Positions 1 through 7,506 of a stretch of 64,000 nt of DNA are shown here, piece by piece (position 1 is the stretch's first letter; each line of letters starts with the position of its first letter). The notes under the pieces were generated by a model. The model was not told the DNA's origin, ran no database searches, and worked only from the letters and a program-made list of their open reading frames with translations. Made by a program: the position numbers and the translations under genes. The DNA is taken from contig CAVQWT010000006.1 of assembly GCA_963717705.1 (NCBI GenBank), positions 124,001 to 188,000 of the forward strand. The letters are read 5' to 3'. The stretch comes from CAVQWT01 sp963717705 (GTDB lineage: Bacteria > Pseudomonadota > Gammaproteobacteria > Burkholderiales > Casimicrobiaceae).

Positions 1-913
1 TCTCGGTGAAGCCCTCGGCGGTGATCGTCAGGTCGACCTTGGCGCCGCTCGCCAGGGCGGCGACGACCGGCGCCGCCGGGTGCAGCGTCAGGTTCTCCTT
101 GGCCTCGCGCGCCTTGACCATCAGCAGCCGCGTGTCCTCCGGCGACAGCGGCGGCAGCTCCGCGGCCTCGATGATCCAGCAGTAGACGCGGTGGTCGAAG
201 TCGTCGCCGCCGAGCGCGGAGTCGCCGTTGGTCGCCAGCACCTCGAACACGCCCCGCGACAGGCGCAGGATCGAGATGTCGAAGGTGCCGCCACCGAGGT
301 CGTAGACGGCGTAGGTGCCCTCGGCGGCGTTGTCGAGGCCGTAGGCGATGGCCGCCGCGGTCGGCTCGTTGAGCAGCCGCAGCACCTCCAGGCCGGCGAG
401 CCGCGCGGCGTCCTTGGTCGCCTGCCGCTGCGCGTCGTCGAAATACGCGGGCACGGTGACGACCGCACCCTCGACCGGCCCGCCGAGCGCCTGCTCCGCG
501 CGGTGGCGCAGCGAGCGCAGGATGTCGGCCGACACCTCGACCGGGCTCCTGGGGCCGGCGCGCGTGCCGATGCGCACCATGCCCGGGTCGTCGATGAACC
601 GGTACGGGAATCGGCGCGCGTCGGACAGGTCGGACAGCCCGCGTCCCATCAGCCGCTTGACCGAGACGATGGTGTTCTGCGGATCGCGCGCCTGCAGCGC
701 CTGCGCCGCGTGGCCCACCGTGACGCCGTCTTCGCCGTAGCGCACGATCGACGGCAGCAGCGGCCGGCCGTGGTCGTCGGGCAGCACGACCGGGATGCCG
801 TTGCGGACGGTGGCGACCAGCGAATTGGTGGTGCCGAGGTCGATGCCGATCGCGCGGCGGCGCTCGCGCGGCGCCTCGGGCGCGTCGGGCTCGGAGATCT
901 GCAGCAGCGCCAT
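1..913 (-). CDS. hscA: Fe-S protein assembly chaperone HscA (3' end outside window)
   Basis: Hsp70-family ATPase specialised for iron-sulfur assembly; with HscB it helps release the cluster from the IscU scaffold to acceptor proteins in the cytoplasm. About 304 N-terminal residues are visible, which is the nucleotide-binding domain. Near residue 24 it has the phosphate-1 motif IGIDLGTTNS, followed by VKRLMGRG, the VVTVPAYFDDAQRQATKDAA segment and the second phosphate loop DLGGGTFD. The ATG at 913 directly follows, and overlaps, the stop of a tiny 21-codon frame. The N-terminus MALLQISEP resembles other HscA proteins. It is the last visible gene of iscRSUA-hscBA; fdx would be expected beyond the window edge. 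Context and the short N-terminus separate it from DnaK. Confidence 0.95.
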   Translation of the reverse strand, partial: MALLQISEPDAPEAPRERRRAIGIDLGTTNSLVATVRNGIPVVLPDDHGRPLLPSIVRYGEDGVTVGHAAQALQARDPQNTIVSVKRLMGRGLSDLSDARRFPYRFIDDPGMVRIGTRAGPRSPVEVSADILRSLRHRAEQALGGPVEGAVVTVPAYFDDAQRQATKDAARLAGLEVLRLLNEPTAAAIAYGLDNAAEGTYAVYDLGGGTFDISILRLSRGVFEVLATNGDSALGGDDFDHRVYCWIIEAAELPPLSPEDTRLLMVKAREAKENLTLHPAAPVVAALASGAKVDLTITAEGFTE

Positions 914-989
914 CAGGCGTTTCCCACGGCGGCGGCCGCATCGCGGCGTCGGCGACTGGCGTCCTGCGGGGCGGGCATCAGGCGGAAGG

Positions 990-1526
990 TCACGCCCCGT
1001 CCTCCAGCACGCCGAGCGCATCGTCGAGGTCCGCGGCGAGCTTGGTCAGGAAGCGAAGTTCGCGCACCGCGGCACGCGCGGGTTCGTACGCGCCGGCGCC
1101 GTCGAGCATTTCGCCGAGGACGGCCTCGCGGTCGCGGATCTCGGCGTGCACGCCGGCGACGATGGCGTCGAGCGTCCGCGCATCGCGCGCCGCCACCGCA
1201 TCCGCGGCCGCTTCGCGCCGCTCGAGCTGACGTTCGAGGAAATCGATGGCAAGCGCCGTGTCGGTCTCGGCGAGCGCGTCGATTCCCCGCAGCGACAGCA
1301 GGTACTGCGCCCGCGACACCGGATCCTTCAGCGCCCGGTACGCCTCGTTGACGCGCGCGGACGACTGCAGCGCATTGCGGCGCTCGCCCTCGCCGGCGGC
1401 CGCGAAGCGGTCGGGATGCACCTCGGTCTGGAGGGTGCGATAGGCGCGATCGAGCGCCGCCGTGTCGCAGCGAAACCGCGCCGGCAGGCCGAACAGCTCG
1501 AAGTGGTTGCGGGAGAAGTCGATCAT
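990..1526 (-). CDS. hscB: Fe-S assembly co-chaperone HscB (J-domain)
   Basis: J-domain co-chaperone that delivers IscU to HscA and stimulates HscA ATP hydrolysis. The 178-residue product matches the usual length of about 170. The N-terminal J domain (about residues 1-75) carries the diagnostic HPD motif at residues 37-39 (EVHPDRF). The C-terminal three-helix IscU-binding domain follows, with a segment YLLSLRGID. The ATG at 1526 gives the typical start MIDFSRNHFELFGLP. It lies 103 bases after iscA and 76 bases before hscA on the same strand, in conserved isc order. Confidence 0.95.
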   Translation of the reverse strand: MIDFSRNHFELFGLPARFRCDTAALDRAYRTLQTEVHPDRFAAAGEGERRNALQSSARVNEAYRALKDPVSRAQYLLSLRGIDALAETDTALAIDFLERQLERREAAADAVAARDARTLDAIVAGVHAEIRDREAVLGEMLDGAGAYEPARAAVRELRFLTKLAADLDDALGVLEDGA

Positions 1527-1629
1527 CGTTCTTGTGCCCGCCGCTGCGATCGTGCAGCCGTCGGGTCGTACCGCGGCAGGCGGCGTTGCGCGATGCGGTT
1601 GCCGCCCGGGCCCGGGGGCCGGGACCGCG

Positions 1630-1953
1630 TCAGACGTTGAACGACTCCCCGCAGCCGCACGCGTCCTTCACGTTCGGGTTGTTGAACTTGAACCCCTCGT
1701 TCAATCCCTCCCGCGCGAAGTCGAGCTCGGTGCCCTCGAGGTACGGCAGGCTCTTGGGGTCGACGATCACCGCGACTCCGTGGCTACGGAACGTCAGGTC
1801 CTCGGGCCGGACCTCGTCGGCGTACTCGATCTTGTACGCGAGGCCGGAGCAGCCGGACGTGCGCACGCCGAGCCGCAGGCCGACACCCCTGCCCCGCTTG
1901 GACAGCTGCGCCGCGACGTGCTTCGCCGCCGATTCGGAAAGCGTGACCGGCAT
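1630..1953 (-). CDS. iscA: Iron-sulfur cluster assembly protein IscA (A-type carrier)
   Basis: A-type carrier that accepts Fe-S clusters or iron from the IscU system and passes them to [4Fe-4S] targets. At 107 residues it is full length. The three conserved ligands are present: Cys35 in the SGCSG motif, and Cys99 and Cys101 in the C-terminal CGCGESF signature. The start codon is one base past the iscU stop (TGA-C-ATG), so translation is probably coupled to iscU. The ErpA paralogue has the same signature, but position inside the isc operon identifies this as IscA. Confidence 0.95.
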   Translation of the reverse strand: MPVTLSESAAKHVAAQLSKRGRGVGLRLGVRTSGCSGLAYKIEYADEVRPEDLTFRSHGVAVIVDPKSLPYLEGTELDFAREGLNEGFKFNNPNVKDACGCGESFNV

Positions 1954-1954
1954 G

Positions 1955-2407
1955 TCAGTCCGCCGCGTGCCGGGCCACCGGCGCGCAGGCGTCCGCTTCG
2001 GCGACGCCGCCGGTCGGCTGCAGGTCGCCCAGGTGCTTCTTCCGGTAATCCTCGACCGCCGCCTTGATCGCGTCTTCGGCGAGGATCGAGCAGTGGATCT
2101 TGACCGGCGGCAGCGCGAGCTCTTCGGCGATCTGGGTGTTGCGGATCGACATCGCCTGGTCCAGCGTCTTGCCCTTCACCCACTCGGTGACCAGCGACGA
2201 CGACGCGATGGCCGAGCCGCAGCCGTAGGTCTTGAACTTGGCGTCCTCGATGACGCCGTCGGCGCCGACGCGGATCTGCAGCTTCATCACGTCGCCGCAC
2301 GCGGGCGCGCCGACCATGCCGGTGCCGACCGCGCCGTCGTCCTTGGCGAAGGACCCGACGTTGCGCGGGTTTTCGTAGTGGTCGATGACCTTCTCGCTGT
2401 ATGCCAT
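1955..2407 (-). CDS. iscU: Fe-S cluster scaffold IscU, with extended C-terminus
   Basis: Scaffold on which IscS-derived sulfur and iron are assembled into [2Fe-2S] and [4Fe-4S] clusters. Ligands Cys37, Asp39, Cys63, His105 and Cys106 are all visible, and the HscA recognition motif LPPVK is at residues 99-103. The start was set at 2407 because MAYSEKVIDHYENP is the conserved IscU N-terminus; an in-frame ATG 57 bases upstream would add an unconserved leader. The product is 150 residues against about 128 in E. coli. The extra 22 or so C-terminal residues are Ala/Asp-rich and contain an additional Cys141. It lies between iscS and iscA. Confidence 0.95.
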   Translation of the reverse strand: MAYSEKVIDHYENPRNVGSFAKDDGAVGTGMVGAPACGDVMKLQIRVGADGVIEDAKFKTYGCGSAIASSSLVTEWVKGKTLDQAMSIRNTQIAEELALPPVKIHCSILAEDAIKAAVEDYRKKHLGDLQPTGGVAEADACAPVARHAAD

Positions 2408-2429
2408 GTTGTTTCTCCGTAACGCTGGA

Positions 2430-3638
2430 TCAGTGGGCAGCCCACTGGACGGTGCTGAGATCAACGCCGTCCTGATGCATTTCCCAGAGCGGCGACAGCT
2501 CGCGCAGCTTGCCTACCTTGCGCTTGAGGAGATCGATGGTGAAGTCGATCTCCTCGGCCGTCGTGAACCGCCCCACGGTGAACCGGATTGAACTGTGCGC
2601 GAGCTCGTCGCTGCGCCCGAGCGCGCGCAGCACGTACGACGGTTCGAGCGACGCCGAGGTGCAAGCCGACCCCGACGACACCGCGATCTCCTTGATCGCC
2701 ATGATCAGGCTCTCGCCCTCGACGAAGTTGAAGCTGACGTTGAGGTTGTGCGGCACGCGGCGCTCGAAGTCGCCGTTGAGGTAGACCTCCTCGATCTCCG
2801 ACAGGCCCGCCCACAGCCGGTCGCGCAGCGCGCGGATCCGCTCGTTCTCGGCGGCCATCTCGAGCTTCGCCAGCCGGAACGCCTCGCCCATGCCGACGAT
2901 CTGGTGCGTCGGCAGCGTGCCCGACCGCATCCCGCGCTCGTGGCCGCCGCCGTGCATCTGCGCCTCGATCCGGACCCGCGGCTTGCGCCGGACGAACAGC
3001 GCGCCGACGCCCTTGGGCCCGTAGGTCTTGTGCGCCGAGAAGCTCATCAGGTCGACCTTGAGCGCCGCCAGGTCGACCGCCACCTTGCCCGTGGCCTGCG
3101 CCGCGTCGACGTGGAACACGATGCCGCGCGAGCGACAGATCTCGCCCATCCGCGGGATGTCCTGGATCACGCCGATCTCGTTGTTGACGAACATCACCGA
3201 CACGACCGTGGTGTCGGGCCGCAGCGCAGCCTCGAAAGCGGCGAGGTCGACCAGCCCCTTGTCGTCGACGCCGAGGTAGGTGACCTCGAAGCCCTCGCGC
3301 TCGAGCTCGCGCATGGTGTCTAGCGTCGCCTTGTGCTCGGTGGTGACCGTCACCAGATGCCTGCCCTTGTCGCGGTAGAAATGCGCCGCACCCTTGACCG
3401 CGAGATTGATCGACTCGGTGGCGCCGGAGGTCCAGACGATCTCCTTCGGGTCGCAATTCACCAGCGCGGCGACGTGCCCGCGCGCGTCCTCGACCGCCTG
3501 CTCGGCTTCCCATCCGAATGCATGCGAACGGGACGCCGGATTGCCGAAATGCTCGGTGAGCCACGGGATCATCGCCTGGGCGACGCGCGGGTCGACCGGC
3601 GTGGTCGCGGAGTAGTCGAGATAGATCGGAGTCTTCAT
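2430..3638 (-). CDS. iscS: Cysteine desulfurase IscS
   Basis: PLP-dependent class V aminotransferase-fold enzyme that converts L-cysteine to alanine and a protein persulfide, feeding IscU, tRNA thiolation and Moco sulfuration (through FdhD, whose gene is also in this window). At 402 residues it matches the family. The PLP lysine is Lys204 in SFSAHKTYGPKG, and the persulfide Cys326 lies in the mobile loop SSGSACTSAS. The N-terminus MKTPIYLDYSATTPVDPRV is canonical. It follows iscR by 43 bases and precedes iscU by 22, all one transcription unit. Confidence 0.97.
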   Translation of the reverse strand: MKTPIYLDYSATTPVDPRVAQAMIPWLTEHFGNPASRSHAFGWEAEQAVEDARGHVAALVNCDPKEIVWTSGATESINLAVKGAAHFYRDKGRHLVTVTTEHKATLDTMRELEREGFEVTYLGVDDKGLVDLAAFEAALRPDTTVVSVMFVNNEIGVIQDIPRMGEICRSRGIVFHVDAAQATGKVAVDLAALKVDLMSFSAHKTYGPKGVGALFVRRKPRVRIEAQMHGGGHERGMRSGTLPTHQIVGMGEAFRLAKLEMAAENERIRALRDRLWAGLSEIEEVYLNGDFERRVPHNLNVSFNFVEGESLIMAIKEIAVSSGSACTSASLEPSYVLRALGRSDELAHSSIRFTVGRFTTAEEIDFTIDLLKRKVGKLRELSPLWEMHQDGVDLSTVQWAAH

Positions 3639-3681
3639 CGCTGCGGCAAGCTTTCTTCGGTGGCGGTCGGACGGGCCGTGT

Positions 3682-4176
3682 TCAGAGCGCTACGATCGAC
3701 TCGGCGGGACGCGCCGGCATCGCCACCCGGTGGTCCTGCAGCACGGCGGCGTCGCCCGCACGCGCCATCGCCTCGTGCTGCTGCGCAACGAGTTGCGCCA
3801 GCGTCACCGACCGGAGGAACGAGAAGATGTGCGCGTTCAACCCGGCCCACAGCTCGTGCGTCATGCAGCGGCGGTCGTCGCGGCAATTCTCGCGCCCGCC
3901 GCACTGCGTGGCGTCGATCGGCTCGTCGACCGCCTGGATGATGTCGGCGACCGAGACCTGGTCGAGCGGCTTGCCGAGATGATACCCGCCGCCGGGGCCG
4001 CGGACGCTCTCCACGAGGCCGTGGCGCCGCAGCTTGCCGAAAAGCTGCTCGAGGTAGGACAGCGAGATCTTCTGGCGCTCGGACACGGCGGCGAGCGTCA
4101 CGGGACCCTTGGTGCCGTAGAGCGCGACATCGATCATCGCGGTGACGGCGAATCGACCTTTGGTGGTGAGGCGCAT
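3682..4176 (-). CDS. iscR: Fe-S cluster-sensing transcriptional regulator IscR
   Basis: Rrf2-family winged-helix regulator that binds a [2Fe-2S] cluster; in E. coli the holo-form represses its own isc operon through type-1 sites. The start at 4176 gives MRLTTKGRFAVTAMIDVAL, the canonical N-terminus; an in-frame ATG at 4221 adds 15 unconserved residues. The cluster ligands are spaced exactly as in E. coli: Cys92, Cys98, Cys104 and His107 (QCGGRENC...CMTH). The product is 164 residues with a C-terminal tail. Two operator-like sequences and a promoter lie directly upstream (4323-4380), consistent with autoregulation. Confidence 0.96.
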   Translation of the reverse strand: MRLTTKGRFAVTAMIDVALYGTKGPVTLAAVSERQKISLSYLEQLFGKLRRHGLVESVRGPGGGYHLGKPLDQVSVADIIQAVDEPIDATQCGGRENCRDDRRCMTHELWAGLNAHIFSFLRSVTLAQLVAQQHEAMARAGDAAVLQDHRVAMPARPAESIVAL

Positions 4177-4322
4177 GGCGGTTTCGATGCTCCCTGGTTC
4201 AGGTGTCGGTCTTCCGGGCACTGCCGGAGGCGTCGGTTCGGGCAGGTCGCCGACCAGGGTCCCGACCCGTTGCGGTCCGGTTGCCCGGCGCGGGCGAGTG
4301 TCCTGGACAAAGCGACTTTGCG

Positions 4323-4351
4323 ATTCTGCCTTTCCCGACTTGATTAGTCAA
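4323..4351 (-). promoter_or_regulatory. Predicted iscR promoter
   Basis: On the minus strand a -35 hexamer TTGACT (4346-4351, five of six matches to consensus) is followed after exactly 17 bases by CAGAAT (4323-4328, four of six). The -10 element is about 147 bases before the iscR ATG, which implies a long leader. An IscR-like operator core overlaps the -35. It has not been tested; the match and the operator overlap make it a good candidate for the main isc promoter. Confidence 0.6.
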
Positions 4352-4355
4352 CCTT
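4331..4355. promoter_or_regulatory. IscR type-1-like operator, promoter-proximal
   Basis: A dyad GACT-N5-AGTC (4337-4349) is flanked by CC and AA as in the E. coli type-1 IscR consensus. I count 19 of 25 positions matching that degenerate consensus on either strand. It covers the -35 hexamer of the predicted iscR promoter, so cluster-loaded IscR bound here would block RNA polymerase. The consensus is from E. coli; its use in this organism is inferred. Confidence 0.6.
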
Positions 4356-4380
4356 AAGTCCGACAAGTTCAGTCAAGCAT
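4356..4380. promoter_or_regulatory. IscR type-1-like operator, distal
   Basis: A second copy of the pattern lies 25 bases from the first, centre to centre: CCGACA, a five-base spacer, then AGTCAAGCAT. It again matches about 19 of 25 consensus positions. It runs into the last 12 bases of cysE (stop at 4369-4371), so the operator is partly inside coding sequence. Tandem type-1 sites are also known at the E. coli iscR promoter. Confidence 0.5.
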
Positions 4381-5121
4381 GCGATTGAGGCGCTGGGGGT
4401 CGAAGCGGTCGGCCGTGGCTTTGGCGTCGCCGCAGTCGTGCCCGTCCTCGGTCAGCCGCGCGATCAGCAGTTCCATGCGCGCGTCGGCTTCCGCGGCGTG
4501 ATCGATCAGCCGATGGATCGCCTGCACCACCGGGTCGTTCATGTCGGCGGCGATGGCGTAGGCGGAGAAGCCCATCTTCGCCGCCTGCGACTCGCGTCGC
4601 TCGGCTTCGTCACCCACGACGATGCGTGCGGGAATGCCCACCGCCGTCGCCTCCGCGGGAACGTCGCGCACCACGACGGCATTGGAGCCTATCTTGGCGC
4701 CATCTCCCACCAGAATCGGCCCCAGCACCTTGGCGCCGGCGCCGATCACGACCCCCTTGCCGAGCGTGGGATGGCGCTTGCCCTTGTTCCAGGAGGTGCC
4801 GCCCAGGGTGACCCCGTGATAGAGCGTGCAATCGTCCCCGATTTCCGCGGTCTCGCCGATCACCACGCCCATGCCGTGGTCGATAAACACCCGGCGCCCG
4901 ATGGTGGCTCCCGGATGGATCTCGATGCCGGTCGCGAAGCGGCCGCAATGCGCGAGCCAGCGGGCGAGCCAGCGCCACCCCGCCCGCCAGAGGCGGCGGG
5001 TCAGCCGGTGCCAGACCAGCGCGTGCAGCCCTGGGTAGCAGGTCAGCACCTCCCACCGCGTCCGCGCCGCGGGGTCGCGGTCGAACACGACGGCAATGTC
5101 TTCGCGCAGGCGATCGAACAT
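4369..5121 (-). CDS. cysE: Serine O-acetyltransferase CysE
   Basis: Transfers acetyl from acetyl-CoA to L-serine, giving O-acetylserine, the carbon skeleton for cysteine synthesis. The 250-residue product starts at MFDRLREDIAVVFDRDPAA, the conserved N-terminus of the shorter CysE class. The central and C-terminal part is the left-handed beta-helix of hexapeptide repeats, with the catalytic histidine region DHGMGVVIGETAEIGDD and YHGVTLGGTSWNKGKRHPT. It lies upstream of iscR on the same strand, so it supplies the substrate of IscS. An IscR-like box overlaps its promoter. No ribosome-binding site precedes the ATG, and the predicted -10 ends six bases before it. Confidence 0.93.
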   Translation of the reverse strand: MFDRLREDIAVVFDRDPAARTRWEVLTCYPGLHALVWHRLTRRLWRAGWRWLARWLAHCGRFATGIEIHPGATIGRRVFIDHGMGVVIGETAEIGDDCTLYHGVTLGGTSWNKGKRHPTLGKGVVIGAGAKVLGPILVGDGAKIGSNAVVVRDVPAEATAVGIPARIVVGDEAERRESQAAKMGFSAYAIAADMNDPVVQAIHRLIDHAAEADARMELLIARLTEDGHDCGDAKATADRFDPQRLNRMLD

Positions 5122-5127
5122 GCATAG

Positions 5128-5160
5128 ATTTTCCCATATCCGACAGTTCCTCTCAAGTAT
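5128..5160 (-). promoter_or_regulatory. Predicted cysE promoter with overlapping IscR type-1-like box
   Basis: On the minus strand TTGAGA (5151-5156) is followed after 17 bases by GAAAAT (5128-5133). A 25-base sequence at 5136-5160 covers the -35 and spacer and matches about 20 of 25 positions of the E. coli IscR type-1 consensus, including both outer ATA/TAT triplets. The -10 lies six bases from the cysE ATG, so transcription would begin at or next to the start codon. Both the operator and the leaderless start are inferences from sequence. Confidence 0.5.
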
Positions 5161-5335
5161 TGTCCCCACGCCGCAACCGCGCGCGCTGGCCCGGTATTGC
5201 GGTCCGAACCTGCGCGTCGGCCCCGCGACCGGGCCGCAGCCCTGCCCCCACCGCCTCGAATTGTCTACACTGCGCCTTGGTCGCCAACACCGAGGCGCGC
5301 CGCCCACCCGGGCGCGACGCCCATCCGGAGGAACG

Positions 5336-6373
5336 ATGTCACGCCTTGCCCGCACCCTCGTCGCAACGACTTTCGCCGCGCTCGCGTCGCTCCCCGCGGC
5401 CGCGCAGGAAATCACGCTCAAGGTCCACCACTTCTGGCCGCCCGGCGCGATGCCGCCGTCGCAGCTGCTGGTGCCGTGGTGCGACAAGATCGCGAAGGAC
5501 TCCGGCAACAAGCTCAAGTGCCAGATCTACCCGTCGATGCAGCTCGGCGGCACGCCGCCGCAGCTCATCGATCAGGTGAAGGACGGCGTCGCCGACATCG
5601 TGTGGACGCTGCCCGGCTACACCGCGGGCCGCTTCCCGCTGATGGAGGTGTTCGAGCTGCCGTTCATGTCGGCGTCGGCGGAATCCACGAGCCAGGCTGC
5701 CTGGGAATACTACGAGAAGAACGCGCAGAAGGAATTCGCCGGCATCAGGATGCTCGTCGTCAACGTGCACGACAACGGCTTCGTCAACACCCGCGACAAG
5801 CAGGTGAAGGTGATGGCGGACTTCAAGGGCCTGAAGATGCGCGCGCCGACGCGGCAGACGAACAAGCTGCTCGCCGCACTCGGCGCGACTCCGGTGGCGA
5901 TGCCGCTGCCGCAGCTGTCGGAGGCGATTTCCAAGGGCGTCATCGACGGCTACCTGCTGCCGTGGGAGGTGATCCCCTCGATCAAGGCGCACGAGCTCAC
6001 GAAGTACCACAGCGAGACCGACCCCAAGTCGCGCGCGCTGTACACCGCCGTGTTCACGCTGGCGATGAACCAGGCCAAGTACGACAGCCTGCCGGCCGAC
6101 CTGAAGAAGGTGATCGATGCGAATTCCGGCTTGCCGATGGCCAAGGCCTTCGGCCGCCAGTGGGACGCGTCGGCGCCGCCGGCCCGCAAACTCGCCGTCG
6201 ACCGCGGCAACACTTTCTACGTGATTCCCGCCGCGGAACTCGCGAGCTGGGAAAAGGCGACGGCGAATCTCGACGAAGAATGGGTCAAGGACGTCACCGC
6301 CAAGGGCAACGACGGCAAGGCGCTGCTGCAGAGCGCGCGCGACCTGATCAGGAAGTACGAAGCGGCCAGGTAG
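5336..6373 (+). CDS. TRAP transporter substrate-binding protein, DctP family
   Basis: Periplasmic binding protein of a tripartite ATP-independent (Na+-driven) transporter, normally for small carboxylates. The 345-residue product has a clear Sec signal peptide (about residues 1-23, cleaved after AAA in LPAAAQE). Family features follow: VHHFWPPGAMPPSQ, a central DNGF turn, and the MRAPT segment with the conserved arginine that binds the ligand carboxylate. The start is fixed by a strong ribosome-binding site, GGAGGAA at 5327-5333, three bases before the ATG. No DctQ or DctM membrane genes lie nearby, so it is an orphan binding protein with unknown ligand. Confidence 0.9.
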   Translation: MSRLARTLVATTFAALASLPAAAQEITLKVHHFWPPGAMPPSQLLVPWCDKIAKDSGNKLKCQIYPSMQLGGTPPQLIDQVKDGVADIVWTLPGYTAGRFPLMEVFELPFMSASAESTSQAAWEYYEKNAQKEFAGIRMLVVNVHDNGFVNTRDKQVKVMADFKGLKMRAPTRQTNKLLAALGATPVAMPLPQLSEAISKGVIDGYLLPWEVIPSIKAHELTKYHSETDPKSRALYTAVFTLAMNQAKYDSLPADLKKVIDANSGLPMAKAFGRQWDASAPPARKLAVDRGNTFYVIPAAELASWEKATANLDEEWVKDVTAKGNDGKALLQSARDLIRKYEAAR

Positions 6374-6392
6374 CCGCGATGCGACCGTGATG

Positions 6393-6419
6393 ACGGGCGC
6401 GGCTTGCCGCGCCCGTTTC
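6393..6419 (+). terminator. Rho-independent terminator-like hairpin after the TRAP binding protein gene
   Basis: A perfect 10-bp inverted repeat (ACGGGCGCGG and its complement, loop CTTG) is followed by a short TTTCG. It lies 20 bases after the stop codon. The T-tract is weak, so termination may be partial. Confidence 0.6.
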
Positions 6420-6490
6420 GCTTGCGGCATCGGCAACGTCCGCCGGGCGGGCGCGACCGCGATCATCGCGCCGGACCGCGGCTCGGGCCA

Positions 6491-7501
6491 TCAGCGCAGC
6501 ACGATCGCAGTGACCAGCAGGAATGCGGTGACCAGCCCGAACATCGTCAGGTAGGCGATCGCCACGACCAGTCCGCGGAGGACCACGCCGCTCCAGCGAC
6601 CGCCGTAGACGACCTTCATCGACCAGAAGAAGTAGCCGAGCATCCACAGCACGGCGGCCGCCCTCAGCGGAGGCAAGGGCACGGCGACGGCGAGGATCAG
6701 CGCCAGGCAGGCGAAGGCGTGGTTGTGCGCGCCGTAGACCAGGTGCTCGGCGTACCGCCGCGGCCGATGAGGATACGAGCGCCGACGTCCGGCGTAGACG
6801 ATCTGCAGCAGGAACGCAAACCACGGCAGCAGCGCGATCAGCGCGTACGGTCCGTAGCGCAGCGCGCCGCCGATGATCTGGTCGATCTTCTCCTGGCGCC
6901 CGAGCCGGTTGAAGCGATCGAGCCGCTGCTGCAGATGGTCGCGGACCCAGCCCTCGGGACCGATGGCGAAGGCGTGGAGGTCGCGGTCGAACCGGAGCCC
7001 CACGTCGAAGCCAGGGCCGGACACGGAGACGTCCTCGCCCTCGCCGTCCGGCGACGCCGCCTTCCGCGCACCGGCCTTCGCCTCGCGCGCAATCTGCGCA
7101 CCGGCCTTCGCCTCGCGCGTGATCTCCGCGGCGCGGTCGCCGTCGAGCACCAGCAGCGCCGAGCCGGGAACCGCCTCGGTGGCGACGCGCAGCACGGCGA
7201 ACAGCGCCAATGCGAGCACCAGGAACAGTCGCGCCGGACGGATGTAGCGGCGGCGGCGCCCGGCGAAATACTCGTTGGTCAGGAAGCCGGGCCGGAACAG
7301 CAGGTGGAACAGCGTGCGCGCGAACCGGCCGTCGAGGGCGACGTACCGGCCCGCGGCCTCGCGCAGAAACACCCCTGCGGTCGGCAGCGCGAGCGCGGTC
7401 TCCTGGCCGCAGGCGGGGCAGTAGGCGCCGGGCGCCTCGGCGCCGCAATTGCGGCAGGTCGGCGCGGGGATCGGCGGCACGCGCGAGGTCGGGGAGTCCA
7501 C
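6491..7501 (-). CDS. DUF3667-type zinc-ribbon membrane protein
   Basis: Predicted inner-membrane protein of unknown function. From a GTG at 7501 the product has 336 residues. A four-cysteine zinc ribbon is near the N-terminus (CRNCG, then CPACGQ about ten residues on). A hydrophilic region with RTLFHLLFRPGFLTNEYF follows, which is typical of DUF3667, then a first membrane span (LFLVLALALFAVL). After a charged loop of about 120 residues come about four C-terminal spans. The GTG is the in-frame start nearest the zinc ribbon and lies five bases after the upstream gene's stop, suggesting coupling; the 5' end is uncertain. The loop contains a duplicated REAKAGA segment. Confidence 0.7.
   Translation of the reverse strand: MDSPTSRVPPIPAPTCRNCGAEAPGAYCPACGQETALALPTAGVFLREAAGRYVALDGRFARTLFHLLFRPGFLTNEYFAGRRRRYIRPARLFLVLALALFAVLRVATEAVPGSALLVLDGDRAAEITREAKAGAQIAREAKAGARKAASPDGEGEDVSVSGPGFDVGLRFDRDLHAFAIGPEGWVRDHLQQRLDRFNRLGRQEKIDQIIGGALRYGPYALIALLPWFAFLLQIVYAGRRRSYPHRPRRYAEHLVYGAHNHAFACLALILAVAVPLPPLRAAAVLWMLGYFFWSMKVVYGGRWSGVVLRGLVVAIAYLTMFGLVTAFLLVTAIVLR
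7066..7119. repeat. Short direct repeat inside the DUF3667 gene
   Basis: A 24-base sequence (7066-7089) recurs exactly at 7096-7119, a period of 30 bases. It encodes a repeated REAKAGA peptide in the extramembrane loop. It is in frame, so a change in copy number would not break the gene. Confidence 0.75.
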
Positions 7502-7506
7502 CGGGG

